From Sphingobium sp. (GTDB lineage: Bacteria > Pseudomonadota > Alphaproteobacteria > Sphingomonadales > Sphingomonadaceae): a stretch of 41,021 bases of DNA. The stretch spans positions 1-41,021 of the forward strand of contig JACESO010000017.1 in the NCBI GenBank assembly GCA_013911745.1, written 5' to 3'. The notes under the pieces were generated by a model that was given only the letters and a program-made list of their open reading frames with translations, did not search any database and was not told the DNA's origin. The position numbers and the translations under genes are program-made. This document shows, one piece after another, positions 16,911 through 26,486 of this stretch (positions are counted from its first letter, which is position 1; each line of letters starts with the position of its first letter).

Positions 16911-16988
16911 CCGTTCGCCCTGAGCCTGTCGAGGGGCTGCTCCTGTCTTTCAAGAAGGGCAGGGCTTCGACAAGCTCAGCCCGAACGG
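16911..16988. repeat. Inverted repeat of the sphingomonad GAGC(C/T)TGTCGA type
   Basis: Two 25-base arms (16911-16935 and 16964-16988) face each other with about 80% complementarity, around 28 bases of spacer. The arms contain CTGAGCCTGTCGA and, inverted, TCGACAAGCTCAG. This motif is known to me as a widely dispersed extragenic palindrome in sphingomonads and other high-GC proteobacteria. It lies between the 17005-17643 lipoprotein gene and argS and would fold as a hairpin in the argS leader if read through. Confidence 0.75.
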
Positions 16989-17004
16989 TGGATGGGACTG
17001 AGCC

Positions 17005-17643
17005 TTAACGGGTGGCGTTGTATCGGAGCTGGTCCTGGGTCAGGTTGAACCCGACCAGCAGTTCGAAGCTGGTGCGCTGCAGCGCCGCCTTGACGTCCGG
17101 CTGGGCGAAGGGGTCGATCGCGGCGTCGGCATCGCCGGCCTTGCGTTTCTGCGTGATCTTCGTCTGGATGTCGGCCGGCAGGGTCGCCGCCGCCTTGTCA
17201 ACATAGGAACCCGCCTTCGCCTGTGCACTGGCGAGATACTGGCCGGGCGCGAAGGTCAGCGTCACCTGGCCGACGCGCTTGGCGACGACATTGGTTCCCG
17301 CCTGCACGACGGCCGAGAAATAGGGCAAGGTCACCTGGCGCGCGGCGGTGGCATCGGTACGGCGCGCATTCACGGTGAAGGTCGCTTCGGTATAGAATTG
17401 CGCGCCATCGGCGCAGGTGGATCGCAGGTCGGTGATATTGGCGACAACATCGATCGCCGATGCATCCGTGCTGCCGGCCGGGTTGAACAGCGTGACGTCC
17501 CCCGTCTGCGCCGGGATGGCGGCGACCGGACAGGCGGACCGAACCGCAACGATGCCGCCGCTGGCGTCGATCTCGCCCTTGCTCGAGCACCCCGCCAGAG
17601 CAAGGGCAAGCGTGGCGGCAGCGGCGAGACGGACGGTTTTCAC
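17005..17643 (-). CDS. Conserved hypothetical lipoprotein
   Basis: I do not recognise a named family for this 212-residue protein. Its N-terminus KTVRLAAAATLALALAGC is a lipoprotein signal with the lipobox cysteine at residue 19. The middle looks like a secreted beta-rich domain (DVTLFNPAGSTDASAIDVVA, then a Cys-containing ADGAQFYTEATFTVNAR). The C-terminal third is helical and ends with LLVGFNLTQDQLRYNATR. It is divergent from ispH with 122 bases between them, and the dispersed inverted repeat follows its stop. Confidence 0.75.
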   Translation of the reverse strand: MKTVRLAAAATLALALAGCSSKGEIDASGGIVAVRSACPVAAIPAQTGDVTLFNPAGSTDASAIDVVANITDLRSTCADGAQFYTEATFTVNARRTDATAARQVTLPYFSAVVQAGTNVVAKRVGQVTLTFAPGQYLASAQAKAGSYVDKAAATLPADIQTKITQKRKAGDADAAIDPFAQPDVKAALQRTSFELLVGFNLTQDQLRYNATR

Positions 17644-17765
17644 GAGCAGACAATCCTTGGCGGGCCGGCCGGGGCCGGGAACTTTGCGCTTCCTTATCCG
17701 TCCCCCGCGGCCCGCGCAACCTCAAGGCTCTTTCTTCCGGAACCACATTGTCCTAAGCGGCTGGC

Positions 17766-18725
17766 ATGACCCAAGCGCCCGACGTCCGCCGCCCGATGAC
17801 CCTGCTGATCGCCGCGCCGCGCGGCTTTTGCGCCGGGGTCGATCGCGCCATCGTCATCGTGGAACGGGCGATCGAGAAATATGGCGCGCCGGTCTATGTC
17901 CGGCACGAAATCGTCCACAACAAATATGTGGTGGACAGCCTGAAGGCCAAGGGCGCTATTTTCGTTGAGGAACTGGACCAGGTGCCCGATGGCGTGCCGG
18001 TCGTCTTTTCCGCCCATGGCGTACCCAAGGCGGTGCCCGCCAAGGCCGAGGAACGCGGCCTGGACTATCTGGACGCGACCTGTCCCCTGGTCAGCAAGGT
18101 CCATCGCCAAGCCGAGCGGCAGGTGGATGCCGGCCGCCACATCCTGTTCGTCGGGCACAAGGGGCATCCAGAGGTGATCGGGACGTTCGGCCAGGTGCCG
18201 GCCGGCACCATGACGCTGATCGAGACGGTCGAGGAGGCCGAAACCTTCCAGGCGGCAGACCCGCACAATCTCGCCTTCCTGACGCAGACCACTTTATCCG
18301 TCGATGACACCGCGGCGATCGTCGCCACGTTGGAGCGGCGCTTCCCCGGCATCGCCGCGCCCAAGGGCGAGGACATCTGCTATGCCACATCCAACAGGCA
18401 GACGGCGGTGAAGGCGATCGCACTGCGCTGCGACGCGCTCTATGTGATCGGCGCGCCGAACAGTTCCAACTCGCTGCGGCTGGTGGAAGTGGCGGAGCGG
18501 GAAGGCACGCCCGCGCGTCTCATCCAGCGGGCAGACGAGATCGATTTAGCCTGGCTGACGGATGTCCACACGTTGGGGCTGACCGCCGGGGCCTCCGCGC
18601 CCGAAATATTGGTGCGCGAGGTGGTCGAGCGGATCGCCAGCCAGTTCGACGTCACCGAGGAACAAGTGGAAACCGCGCGTGAGAGCATCGCCTTCAAGTT
18701 GCCGCGCGGGCTGGAGGCTGCCTGA
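17766..18725 (+). CDS. ispH: 4-hydroxy-3-methylbut-2-enyl diphosphate reductase
   Basis: IspH is the last enzyme of the MEP isoprenoid pathway and uses a 4Fe-4S cluster to make isopentenyl and dimethylallyl diphosphate. The 319-residue protein has the three cluster cysteines in [22 protein letters not shown] and [12 protein letters not shown], plus the [13 protein letters not shown] segment and FSAHGV. The start at 17766 lacks a clear ribosome binding site; ATG 10 codons later also fits the family. thrB follows after 3 bases. Confidence 0.97.
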   Translation: MTQAPDVRRPMTLLIAAPRGFCAGVDRAIVIVERAIEKYGAPVYVRHEIVHNKYVVDSLKAKGAIFVEELDQVPDGVPVVFSAHGVPKAVPAKAEERGLDYLDATCPLVSKVHRQAERQVDAGRHILFVGHKGHPEVIGTFGQVPAGTMTLIETVEEAETFQAADPHNLAFLTQTTLSVDDTAAIVATLERRFPGIAAPKGEDICYATSNRQTAVKAIALRCDALYVIGAPNSSNSLRLVEVAEREGTPARLIQRADEIDLAWLTDVHTLGLTAGASAPEILVREVVERIASQFDVTEEQVETARESIAFKLPRGLEAA

Positions 18726-18728
18726 TCC

Positions 18729-19706
18729 ATGGCGGTCTATACTCATGTGCCCGCCGAAGAGATCGACGCTTTCCTGACCCGCTACGACGCCGGCCGGCTG
18801 GTGTCGGCCAAGGGCATCGCCGAAGGGGTAGAGAACAGCAATTACCTGCTGGAAACGACCGGCGGCGATGGGACAAGCCACCGCTACATCCTGACCCTCT
18901 ATGAAAAGCGCGTGGACGAAGCCGACCTGCCCTTCTTCATGGACCTGCTGGATCATCTGGGCGCGCGCGGATGCGTTGTCCCGCGGTTCATCGCGGACAA
19001 AAGCGGACAGCGACTGCAACAGCTTGGTGGCCGCCCCGCCTGCCTGATCGAGTTCCTGACGGGGATCAGCGTGACCGAGCCAACCCCGGCGCAGGCGCGC
19101 GCGGCCGGCGTGGCGCTCGGCGAATTGCACAAGGCGGCGGAGGGATTTGCCGGCGAGCGGCGCAACGCGCTCGACATCGCGGGATGGCATGCGCTTGCGG
19201 CGAAATGCGGTCCCGATTTCGACAGCATCGCGCCCGGCCTTGGCGAACGGGTTGCGGGGGAACTCGCCTTTCTCGACGCGCACTGGCCGTCCGACCTCGA
19301 CCGGTCGGTGATCCATGCGGACCTGTTCCCCGACAATGTGCTGATGCTGGGCGACCGGGTCACGGGCCTTATCGACTTCTATTTCAGCTGCACGGACCTT
19401 CGCGCCTATGACCTCGCCGTGACACACAGCGCCTGGTGCTTCAGCCATGACGGGGCGGCATGGTTCGGGGAGCGCGGGGCGGCGCTGGGATCGGGCTATG
19501 CGGCGGCGCATGGGCTGACGCAGCGCGAACGCGCGGCTTTTCCGATACTGTGCCGGGGCGCGGCGCTGCGCTTCCTGCTGACGCGCGCCTATGACTGGAT
19601 CAACACGCCGGCCGACGCGCTGGTGACGCGCAAGGATCCGCTCGCCTATCTGCGCCGCATGGATTTCTACGCCAGCGCCGATCCGGCGGTCCTGCTCGGC
19701 GCATGA
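18729..19706 (+). CDS. thrB: Homoserine kinase (aminoglycoside-phosphotransferase fold)
   Basis: ThrB phosphorylates homoserine on the path to threonine. This is the alphaproteobacterial type related to choline/aminoglycoside kinases, not the GHMP type. The 325-residue product shows [35 protein letters not shown], the catalytic-loop [12 protein letters not shown] and the metal-binding GLIDFYFSC. It starts 3 bases after ispH and overlaps rnhA by 4 bases, so ispH-thrB-rnhA form an operon. Confidence 0.95.
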   Translation: MAVYTHVPAEEIDAFLTRYDAGRLVSAKGIAEGVENSNYLLETTGGDGTSHRYILTLYEKRVDEADLPFFMDLLDHLGARGCVVPRFIADKSGQRLQQLGGRPACLIEFLTGISVTEPTPAQARAAGVALGELHKAAEGFAGERRNALDIAGWHALAAKCGPDFDSIAPGLGERVAGELAFLDAHWPSDLDRSVIHADLFPDNVLMLGDRVTGLIDFYFSCTDLRAYDLAVTHSAWCFSHDGAAWFGERGAALGSGYAAAHGLTQRERAAFPILCRGAALRFLLTRAYDWINTPADALVTRKDPLAYLRRMDFYASADPAVLLGA

Positions 19707-20149
19707 GCGAGCTTCCCCAGGTCGAGATCTTCACCGACGGCGCGTGCAAGGGCAATCCCGGCCCGGGCGGCTGGGGCGCCGTGCTGCGCTTCGGCGGGGT
19801 GGAGAAGGAGATTTCCGGCGGCGAAGCGCAGACGACCAACAACCGCATGGAGATGATGGCGGCGGTCGAAGCACTTAACATGCTCAAGAAGCCATGCCGC
19901 GTAACACTCTATACTGACAGCAAATATGTGATGGACGGCATCACCAAATGGGTGTTCGGCTGGCAGAAGCGCGGCTGGAAGACGGCGGACAACAAGCCGG
20001 TCAAGAATGTCGAAATCTGGCAGGCGCTGCTTGCCGCCGCCGCGCGTCACAAGGTGACCTGGCAATGGGTGAAGGGGCATGCCGGGCACCCGGAAAACGA
20101 GCGGGCGGACCAGCTCGCTTGCGCGGCGGCCGAGAGCTTCCGGCGCTAG
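19703..20149 (+). CDS. rnhA: Ribonuclease HI
   Basis: RNase HI cleaves RNA in RNA-DNA hybrids. The 148-residue protein has the four catalytic acidic positions: D in [19 protein letters not shown] in [14 protein letters not shown] in [12 protein letters not shown] and D in NERADQLA. Segment [13 protein letters not shown] carries the conserved histidine. It overlaps thrB by ATGA; its stop shares the palindrome CTAG (20146-20149) with the stop of the convergent nucleotidyltransferase gene. Confidence 0.97.
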   Translation: MSELPQVEIFTDGACKGNPGPGGWGAVLRFGGVEKEISGGEAQTTNNRMEMMAAVEALNMLKKPCRVTLYTDSKYVMDGITKWVFGWQKRGWKTADNKPVKNVEIWQALLAAAARHKVTWQWVKGHAGHPENERADQLACAAAESFRR

Positions 20150-20940
20150 GCCTCCGGGCGTTCGCTCCGCAAAATCGCCTCGATCAGGGTCATGTCCTCC
20201 GGCTTGTCGGCGTCGATGCAGGCTTCAGCCTTGTCCATCGCCACCAGCCGCGCGGCAAGGCCGAACTTGCGACCGACGCGGGCGATGCCCCCACGCAGCG
20301 TAAGGAGGCGCAGCAGTGCCCCGAACAGCGCGACCGGCCCGAAAGCGGCAAGGATTTTCCAGCCCTTCTTCCGGTCCTGCTCCACCTCCTGCCACAGGGC
20401 GATCATGCGCTTCGCCTTGTCGCTGCCGAACCAGAAGATGTTCGCGCCCGACCACCAGCCGTCGCGGAACTTGAGCCAGGTGCGGCGCGATTGCGGATAG
20501 CGGGCCAGCAAGGTGCGGCGCTCCACCAGCGCGACCGCCACATCCGCGCCCGCCGCTTCCGCGACGAACTGGTCGAGCATCGCCCCGTCCAGCAGGACAT
20601 GATCGGCGGTGGTCAGCAGGACGGGGTAGGTTAGTCCCTCCCCCTCCATCAGCGCCAGCAGCGAGGACGCGATCCCCTGCCCGCCAGTTTCGAACCGGAC
20701 GCGCGGATGGGTCGCCAGCCATGCGGTTGCCGGATCGGCGGCGTAGAGGTCAGGACGCTGGGTCAGGATGACGAGTTGCGCGATAGCAGCGTGATCGAGC
20801 AGCGCGCGGGCGGGATAGTCGATCATCGGCCGCCCCGCGACTGGCGCGAGCGGCTTGACCGGTACGCCCGCCGCGAGCGCCAACGGATCGGGAACCGGGC
20901 GTGCGCCCGCAAGCAGGATGGCGGTGACTGGAGCGGTCAT
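20146..20940 (-). CDS. GT-A fold nucleotidyltransferase family protein
   Basis: The 264-residue protein starts [20 protein letters not shown] and continues [20 protein letters not shown], a MobA/GT-A-like nucleotide-binding pattern. [12 protein letters not shown] supplies a likely metal-binding Asp, and [16 protein letters not shown] closes the domain. A hydrophobic stretch at about 196-215 could associate with membrane. The exact sugar or cofactor substrate is unknown. It is convergent with rnhA and does not sit with any biosynthetic partner. Confidence 0.75.
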   Translation of the reverse strand: MTAPVTAILLAGARPVPDPLALAAGVPVKPLAPVAGRPMIDYPARALLDHAAIAQLVILTQRPDLYAADPATAWLATHPRVRFETGGQGIASSLLALMEGEGLTYPVLLTTADHVLLDGAMLDQFVAEAAGADVAVALVERRTLLARYPQSRRTWLKFRDGWWSGANIFWFGSDKAKRMIALWQEVEQDRKKGWKILAAFGPVALFGALLRLLTLRGGIARVGRKFGLAARLVAMDKAEACIDADKPEDMTLIEAILRSERPEA

Positions 20941-20980
20941 GCGCCGCCGTTAGCGGAAGCGGCGATGGGCGGAAAGCGGC

Positions 20981-22504
20981 TTATTTGCCTTTGGCGGCGG
21001 GGCCTGCGCCGCCAGCCTGCGCGAAATTGTCATGCAGGCCGACGCGCAGCTGCCGATACTGCGCCAGCTTCGCGCGGAAGGCGGCCAGCTCCGCGCCGGC
21101 CAGTTGCGCCGTGGTGGTGAAGCGCACCGACAGCGGATTGACCGTCGCACCGTTGCGATACAGCTCGTAATGGAGGTGCGGTCCGGTGGAGAGGCCGGTA
21201 GAACCGACATAGCCGATCACCTGCCCGCGCCGCACGCGCTGGCCGGGGACGGCTGCGATGCGGCTCATATGGGCGTAGCCGGTGGCGAGACCGCCGCCAT
21301 GCTGGATGCGGACATAATTGCCATGCCCGCCATGCCGCCCCGCATACGCGACCACGCCATCGGTCACGGCATAGATGGGCGATCCGTAGCGCGCGGCGAA
21401 ATCGATGCCGGCATGCATCCGGGTATAGCCCAGGATCGGATGGCGGCGCATGCCGAAGCCCGACGACATGCGGCCGGACACGGGCGAGGACAGGACGCCG
21501 CGCCGTTCGCCCACGCCCGACGCCTCGAACCATTCGGTACGGCCGTCCTTCGTCCATTTGAGCATGTCGATCGACTTGCCGCGTCCGCGCTTGAGGCCCG
21601 CATAGAGAAGGTCTCCCACCTCGACATCGCCGGTTTCGGCGCGGCGATATTCGGTGACGATATCATAGCGGTCGCCCGCAGCGATGCCGCCAAGATCGAC
21701 CTGTTGCGCGATCACGCGCAGGAAAGCCTGTACCGCGCGGGGCGGCGCACCGGCCGCGCGGGCAGAGCGATAGATGCTGTCGCCCACCACGCCCTGAATG
21801 CGGAGCGGCGTGTCGTCCACCCGGATGGGAATGCGCCGGGCGGACAGGAGGCCGCCGTTGCGCGTCAGTTCGACGCTGAGGTCAAGGCGGGCGCGGAAGG
21901 CCAGCCGGTCCAGCGGACGCGGCCGGTCGCGGGACGCGCGGCGGCCGAGGATGATGTCGAGCCGGGTGCCTGGCTTCACGCCCCCGTCGATGTCGCCGCC
22001 GACGAGGCCCATGACCGTCGAGACGTCGTTGCCGCTGACGCCCGCACGCGAAAGGGCGCGCGCCAGCGTGTCGCTGCTGCCCACCTGCGCGTTCAATTCG
22101 ATCTGGGGCCGCTCGGGCGTTTCGCGCAGCGGCTGCACGGCATCGGTCGATCCCATATGCCGTCCGCTGTCCGCGCCGAGCGCCAGCGGCGTGATCATCT
22201 GGCTACGCACTTCGTCATAATGCGCGTCCGACAGGACAGGACCGGGCGCGCCGGGAACGGGCTCGAACGCCGGCGACAGATAGAGCGCCATGGCACAGAG
22301 GCCGAAGCAGGTGAAAAGGCCACGGAACCATGTGCGGCTGCCGATCCGCTGGCCCAGATCGGGCACCAGTTCGACCTCGTCGGCCCATTCCCGCAGGCGG
22401 GCGCGCCAGTCCTGCGGCTCCGGCGAGCGATTCAGCGACTCGGTCGCCCATAGCGACGCCGTGGCGCCGCCCTGCTGCAATCCGAGTTGGTGATCCTGAA
22501 ACAA
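20981..22504 (-). CDS. M23 (LytM) family peptidoglycan endopeptidase
   Basis: M23 enzymes cut peptide cross-links in peptidoglycan or activate amidases. The ~507-residue protein has one membrane helix at about 61-80, a periplasmic region with a LysM/OapA-like middle part, and a C-terminal LytM domain (about 350-458). Zinc ligands are visible: HxxxD in RMHAGIDFA, and HLH in TGPHLHYELYRNG. I prefer a TTG start at 22504 because LFQDHQLGLQQGG resembles related proteins; a GTG at 22537 is the alternative. It is divergent from the helicase gene. Confidence 0.88.
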   Translation of the reverse strand: MFQDHQLGLQQGGATASLWATESLNRSPEPQDWRARLREWADEVELVPDLGQRIGSRTWFRGLFTCFGLCAMALYLSPAFEPVPGAPGPVLSDAHYDEVRSQMITPLALGADSGRHMGSTDAVQPLRETPERPQIELNAQVGSSDTLARALSRAGVSGNDVSTVMGLVGGDIDGGVKPGTRLDIILGRRASRDRPRPLDRLAFRARLDLSVELTRNGGLLSARRIPIRVDDTPLRIQGVVGDSIYRSARAAGAPPRAVQAFLRVIAQQVDLGGIAAGDRYDIVTEYRRAETGDVEVGDLLYAGLKRGRGKSIDMLKWTKDGRTEWFEASGVGERRGVLSSPVSGRMSSGFGMRRHPILGYTRMHAGIDFAARYGSPIYAVTDGVVAYAGRHGGHGNYVRIQHGGGLATGYAHMSRIAAVPGQRVRRGQVIGYVGSTGLSTGPHLHYELYRNGATVNPLSVRFTTTAQLAGAELAAFRAKLAQYRQLRVGLHDNFAQAGGAGPAAKGK

Positions 22505-22720
22505 ACCCGCGTCCCCAAGGGCTTCGCCGCCCCGCACAGCCCCCGCGCCGTGCGTGAGCGCGACCTTTGTGAACGCACAGGGTTAAAGTCAAATAAAGAC
22601 CCCCGCTGGATGCGCGGAGGAACGGCGAAACGTGCGAACCGTCCGACCGGCGTCGCAATCGGGTATGGGACGGCGAATCCCCTTGCCGATCCGGACAGCC
22701 TGCCCGACATAGGAGGGACC

Positions 22721-25450
22721 ATGGCCCAGTTCGCCCGCTCTCCCGTCACCGCGGTCCTGGGACCGACCAACACCGGCAAGACCCACCTCGCGGTCGAGCG
22801 CATGTGCGGCCATTCGAGCGGCATGATGGGCTTTCCCCTACGCCTGCTGGCGCGAGAGGTTTATGACCGGGTGGTGGCGATCAAGGGGCCGCAGTCGGTC
22901 GCGCTCATCACCGGCGAAGAGAAGATCGTGCCGCCGGGCGCGCGCTATTTCCTCTGCACGGCGGAATCGATGAGCCTCGACCGCGACTTCGCCTTCGTCG
23001 CGCTGGACGAGGCGCAGCTTGGCGCGGACCCGGAGCGCGGCCATATCTTCACTGACCGCATCCTGCGCGCGCGGGGCCGGGAGGAGACGATGATCCTGGG
23101 TTCCGCCAGCATCGCCCGCGTGGTGAAGGCTCTGGTCCCCGACATCGAGATCATCGGCCGCCCGCGCTTCTCCACTTTGTCCTATGCAGGCGCGAAGAAA
23201 CTGTCCCGCCTGCCCAAGCGGTCCGCCATCGTCGCCTTCTCGGCTGAGGAGGTCTATGCCGTAGCGGAAATGCTGCGGCGGTTTCGCGGCGGCGCGGCGG
23301 TGGTGATGGGCGCGCTATCCCCTCGCACGCGCAATGCGCAGGTGCAGATGTTCCTGAATGGCGAGGTCGATTATCTGGTCGCGACCGACGCCATCGGCAT
23401 GGGGCTCAACCTCGACGTCGCGCATGTCGCCTTCGCTTCGCTGCGGAAATTCGACGGCCGCCGATCGCGTCGGCTGAGCGTAAGCGAAATGGCGCAGATT
23501 GCGGGCCGCGCCGGACGACATCACAAGGACGGGACGTTCGGGAGCCTGGGCCATGAGGATGGCGACGCGGCCTTCACGCCCGAGGAGATAGAGGCGATCG
23601 AATCGCATCATTTCCCGCCGATCGACCAATTGTTCTGGCGCGACGGCGCGCCCCGCACTGACCGGCTGGACCAGTTGATCGCGGATCTGGAAGCGAAGCC
23701 CGAGCGTCCGGAACTGCGCGCGGCGCCGGAGGCGGTGGACCTGGCCGTGCTGAAGCGGCTTGCCGCCGATCCGATCGTCATCGAACGGGCGAAGGGCAAG
23801 CGTCAGGTGGAGCGGCTATGGGCCGCGTGCGGCCTGCCCGACTTCCAGAAGCTGGGAGCGGACCATCACGCCCGGCTGGTGAGCCGGATCTGGCGATTCT
23901 TGTCCGAAGGATCCGGCCACATCCCGCGCGACTGGTTTGCGCAGCAGGTCGCGCGACTCGATTCGGTCCAGGGCGATATCGACACGATTTCCGGCCGCAT
24001 CGCCGCCGCGCGCACATGGGCCTATATCGCGCATCGGGCCGACTGGCTGGCGCATCCGGCCGAGATGGCGGAACGAACCCGCATGCTGGAACAGAAGCTG
24101 TCCGACGCGCTGCATAGCGCGCTGACCCAGCGTTTCGTGGACCGGCGGACGTCCGTCCTGCTGCGCGATATCGGCCAGAATGCGAGCACCCTGCCGGTCA
24201 CTGTGGAGCAGGACGGGACGGTCTGCGTCGATGGCGAGACGATCGGGCGACTTGACGGCTTCCGATTCTCCGTCGATCCCGCTACGCGGCTTGCCGATCG
24301 CAAGATGTTGCTGGCGGCGGCCGACCGCCGGCTTGGAAAGGTGTTACGGGTGAAGGCTGAAGAACTGGTGGCGGCGGCGGACGCGGATTTCGTGCTGCTG
24401 GACGAGGCGGGACAGGCGCCGGGCATCGCCTGGGGCGGAACCACGGTGGCGGCGCTGCTCGCGGGTCCGAGCCTGCTGGCGCCTGAAATCCGGCTGGACC
24501 GCGCGCTGCTGGCGTTGGGGCAGGACGTGCAGAAGCAGGTCGTCGCCCGGCTTTCCACCTGGGTCGAGGCGCAGAAGCAGAAGCACCTGCTGCCGCTGGT
24601 CAAGATGGCCGAAAGCGCCGCCGACCCCGCTGTGCCGCCGGTCGTGCGGGCCGTGTTCGCCCAATTGGCCGATGCAGGCGGCGTGATGGCGCGGATCGAT
24701 CTGGACGATGCGCTGGGCCATCTGGACAAGGAGCAGCGGCATCTGCTGCGCAAGGCGGGCATCGATATCGGCGTGCTCGACATCTATCATCCCGGCCTGT
24801 TGAAGCCCGGTGCGGCGCGCTGGCGGTCGGCCTTGCTGTCGGCGCGCATCGCCAAGCCCTGCCTGCCCCTGCCCGGCCCTGGCCTGACGCTGATCCCGGC
24901 CGGCGAGAAGCCAGCGCAAATGGGCGCGCGGATCGCGGGCTTCCGCGGTTTCGGCGACCAGATGCTGCGCATCGACATGGCCGAGCGGATGGCCCGCGCC
25001 GCGCATGAGGCGATAGCGAAGGACGAACCCTTCACCGCGACCAGTCCGCAGATCGTGTCCCTGGGCCTAAATGAACCATCCTTCCTGACGCTGATGCGTC
25101 TGGCCGGTTTCCGCCCGGTGGAACCGCGCGCGCCTGCGCCGGTCGCAGCGCCCGAGGCGGCTCTTGAAGGTTCCGAGCCTGTCGAAACGCCTGAAGCTGT
25201 GGAATCAGCCGAAGTCGCACCCCCCGCGGCTACCGGCGCGAACTGGGCCTTCCGTGGCCGCCAGAAACCGCGCCGCGAACGCCAGCATCAGGGAGCCAAG
25301 CCCCGCGCCGGCAAGGCAAGCGGCAAGCCGGAGGGCGACCGCCGCCCGTCGCGGGAACGCGCCCAGCGCCCCGCGTCGGCCGGCAGCACGCCAGCGCCCG
25401 CCAACAACGCCTTCGCCGGGCTTGCCGAGCTTTTGGGCCGCAATGGCTGA
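22721..25450 (+). CDS. SUV3-like superfamily 2 RNA helicase
   Basis: The 909-residue protein is the bacterial relative of the mitochondrial RNA helicase SUV3. Motif I is GPTNTGKT at residues 14-21, motif II DEAQ at 96-99, motif III-like GSAS at 127-130, and motif VI QIAGRAGR at 259-266, with ATDAIGMGLNLD before it. After about residue 800 the chain is low-complexity: Pro/Glu/Ala then Arg/Lys-rich. The ATG at 22721 has a perfect AGGAGG upstream. It overlaps the S4 gene by 8 bases. A role in RNA turnover is known for SUV3; for the bacterial form it is inferred. Confidence 0.93.
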   Translation: MAQFARSPVTAVLGPTNTGKTHLAVERMCGHSSGMMGFPLRLLAREVYDRVVAIKGPQSVALITGEEKIVPPGARYFLCTAESMSLDRDFAFVALDEAQLGADPERGHIFTDRILRARGREETMILGSASIARVVKALVPDIEIIGRPRFSTLSYAGAKKLSRLPKRSAIVAFSAEEVYAVAEMLRRFRGGAAVVMGALSPRTRNAQVQMFLNGEVDYLVATDAIGMGLNLDVAHVAFASLRKFDGRRSRRLSVSEMAQIAGRAGRHHKDGTFGSLGHEDGDAAFTPEEIEAIESHHFPPIDQLFWRDGAPRTDRLDQLIADLEAKPERPELRAAPEAVDLAVLKRLAADPIVIERAKGKRQVERLWAACGLPDFQKLGADHHARLVSRIWRFLSEGSGHIPRDWFAQQVARLDSVQGDIDTISGRIAAARTWAYIAHRADWLAHPAEMAERTRMLEQKLSDALHSALTQRFVDRRTSVLLRDIGQNASTLPVTVEQDGTVCVDGETIGRLDGFRFSVDPATRLADRKMLLAAADRRLGKVLRVKAEELVAAADADFVLLDEAGQAPGIAWGGTTVAALLAGPSLLAPEIRLDRALLALGQDVQKQVVARLSTWVEAQKQKHLLPLVKMAESAADPAVPPVVRAVFAQLADAGGVMARIDLDDALGHLDKEQRHLLRKAGIDIGVLDIYHPGLLKPGAARWRSALLSARIAKPCLPLPGPGLTLIPAGEKPAQMGARIAGFRGFGDQMLRIDMAERMARAAHEAIAKDEPFTATSPQIVSLGLNEPSFLTLMRLAGFRPVEPRAPAPVAAPEAALEGSEPVETPEAVESAEVAPPAATGANWAFRGRQKPRRERQHQGAKPRAGKASGKPEGDRRPSRERAQRPASAGSTPAPANNAFAGLAELLGRNG

Positions 25451-25736
25451 CGCGGCGACGGTGGGGCATGGCCCCAGCCTTCGCATCGACAAATTCCTGT
25501 GGTTCGCGCGGCTGTCCAAAAGCCGCTCGAACGCGCAGGCGCTGGCGGAGGACGGTCATATCCGCCTGAATGGGCGCCGCATCGACCGCGCGCACGCGCC
25601 GGTCCGTGCGGGCGACCTCATCACCTTTCCCCATTTCGACAAGGTCCGCGTGGTGCGCGTGATGGCGCTGCCGGCACGGCGCGGTCCCGCCCCGGAAGCG
25701 CAGGCCTGTTACGAGGAACTTACCGTCGGAAGCTGA
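25443..25736 (+). CDS. S4-domain RNA-binding protein (HslR-like)
   Basis: The 97-residue protein begins with the S4 motif IDKFLWFARLSKSRSNAQAL, then EDGHIRLNGRRIDRAHAPVRAG split by a turn, and a short basic C-terminus. This is the size and pattern of HslR/RqcH-partner-type S4 proteins that bind structured RNA or stalled ribosomes. Its ATG lies inside the helicase end (8-base overlap), so the two are translationally coupled and likely work on RNA together. The exact target is inferred. Confidence 0.88.
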   Translation: MADAATVGHGPSLRIDKFLWFARLSKSRSNAQALAEDGHIRLNGRRIDRAHAPVRAGDLITFPHFDKVRVVRVMALPARRGPAPEAQACYEELTVGS

Positions 25737-25853
25737 CGCACCGCCAGGCCGTTCCTGTCTGTCTTCAATGACCCGCCTCGAACGGCCTGCGACGGCGTGA
25801 ACTTCGCCCGTCCCATTCAAACCGGCCCTACATCCATGGCAACAATATCCTCA

Positions 25854-25882
25854 TTGACCTTGCGCGCATGCGGGCATAGCAG
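25854..25882 (+). promoter_or_regulatory. Possible fdxA promoter
   Basis: TTGACC (25854-25859) and TAGCAG (25877-25882) are 17 bases apart. The first box is a good sigma-70 match and the second is weak. The predicted start near 25889 gives a leader of about 27 bases before the fdxA ATG. Confidence 0.4.
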
Positions 25883-25915
25883 GGCCGCGCTTTTCAACAC
25901 CAAGAGTGCCAGCCA

Positions 25916-26254
25916 ATGACCTATGTCGTGACCGACAACTGCATCCGGTGCAAATATATGGATTGCGTGGAGGTCTGCCCCGTCGACTGTTTCTACGAGG
26001 GCGAGAATATGCTGGTCATCAACCCCAATGAGTGCATCGACTGTGGCGTGTGCGAACCGGAATGCCCGGCCGAGGCGATCCTGCCGGATACCGAAAACGG
26101 GCTGGAGCCATGGCTGGAGCTGAACGCCAAATATTCGGCGGAATGGCCCAACATCACGGTCAAGGGTGATGCGCCCGCTGACGCTGACGCGATGAGCGGC
26201 ATCGAGAACAAGCTGGAAAAATTCTTCTCGCCAGAGCCCGGCTCGGGCAGCTGA
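25916..26254 (+). CDS. fdxA: Seven-iron ferredoxin
   Basis: This 112-residue ferredoxin carries a 3Fe-4S and a 4Fe-4S cluster. Cysteines lie at 9, 12, 17, 21, 25, 40, 43, 46 and 50; by comparison with Azotobacter ferredoxin I (offset one), C9, C17 and C50 bind the 3Fe cluster, and C21, C40, C43 and C46 the 4Fe cluster. The C-terminal tail [16 protein letters not shown] is typical of the alphaproteobacterial FdxA. The electron-transfer partner is unknown. It stands between the helicase/S4 pair and carD, an arrangement common in this class. Confidence 0.95.
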   Translation: MTYVVTDNCIRCKYMDCVEVCPVDCFYEGENMLVINPNECIDCGVCEPECPAEAILPDTENGLEPWLELNAKYSAEWPNITVKGDAPADADAMSGIENKLEKFFSPEPGSGS

Positions 26255-26283
26255 CGCCGTCTTCGTTTCGTGCAGTTTTCGCG

Positions 26284-26319
26284 CCACCCCCAGACATTGT
26301 GTCCGGGGGTGGTAATTTT
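26284..26319 (+). terminator. Terminator after fdxA
   Basis: CCACCCCC (26284-26291) pairs with GGGGGTGG (26305-26312), then GACA with TGTC after one A/C mismatch, closing on a TTG loop. A TAATTTT tail follows. It lies 29 bases past the fdxA stop and separates it from carD. Confidence 0.8.
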
Positions 26320-26486
26320 GTTACGAATCTGCTAAATAGGCGATCGTTGTCCGGATGTCCCCCTGTCCGGCCCTGGAGAATGATCTTCATGTCATGACGG
26401 TGGCGCCGTGGACCTCCCGGCATTTGTCTCTGGCACATCTGCCCCCGCGTTCGTCCCGTTCCCCGGTTGAATTGGAAAGGTATCAA

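Noticed and set aside
17678..17702. GGAAC-N16-CGTC before ispH
   Set aside because: One mismatch in the second box and a housekeeping gene behind it; chance matches of this quality are expected in a window of this size.
22619..22643. GGAAC-N16-CGTC before the SUV3-like helicase
   Set aside because: Same reasoning: a single mismatch and no stress context, so not listed as a promoter.
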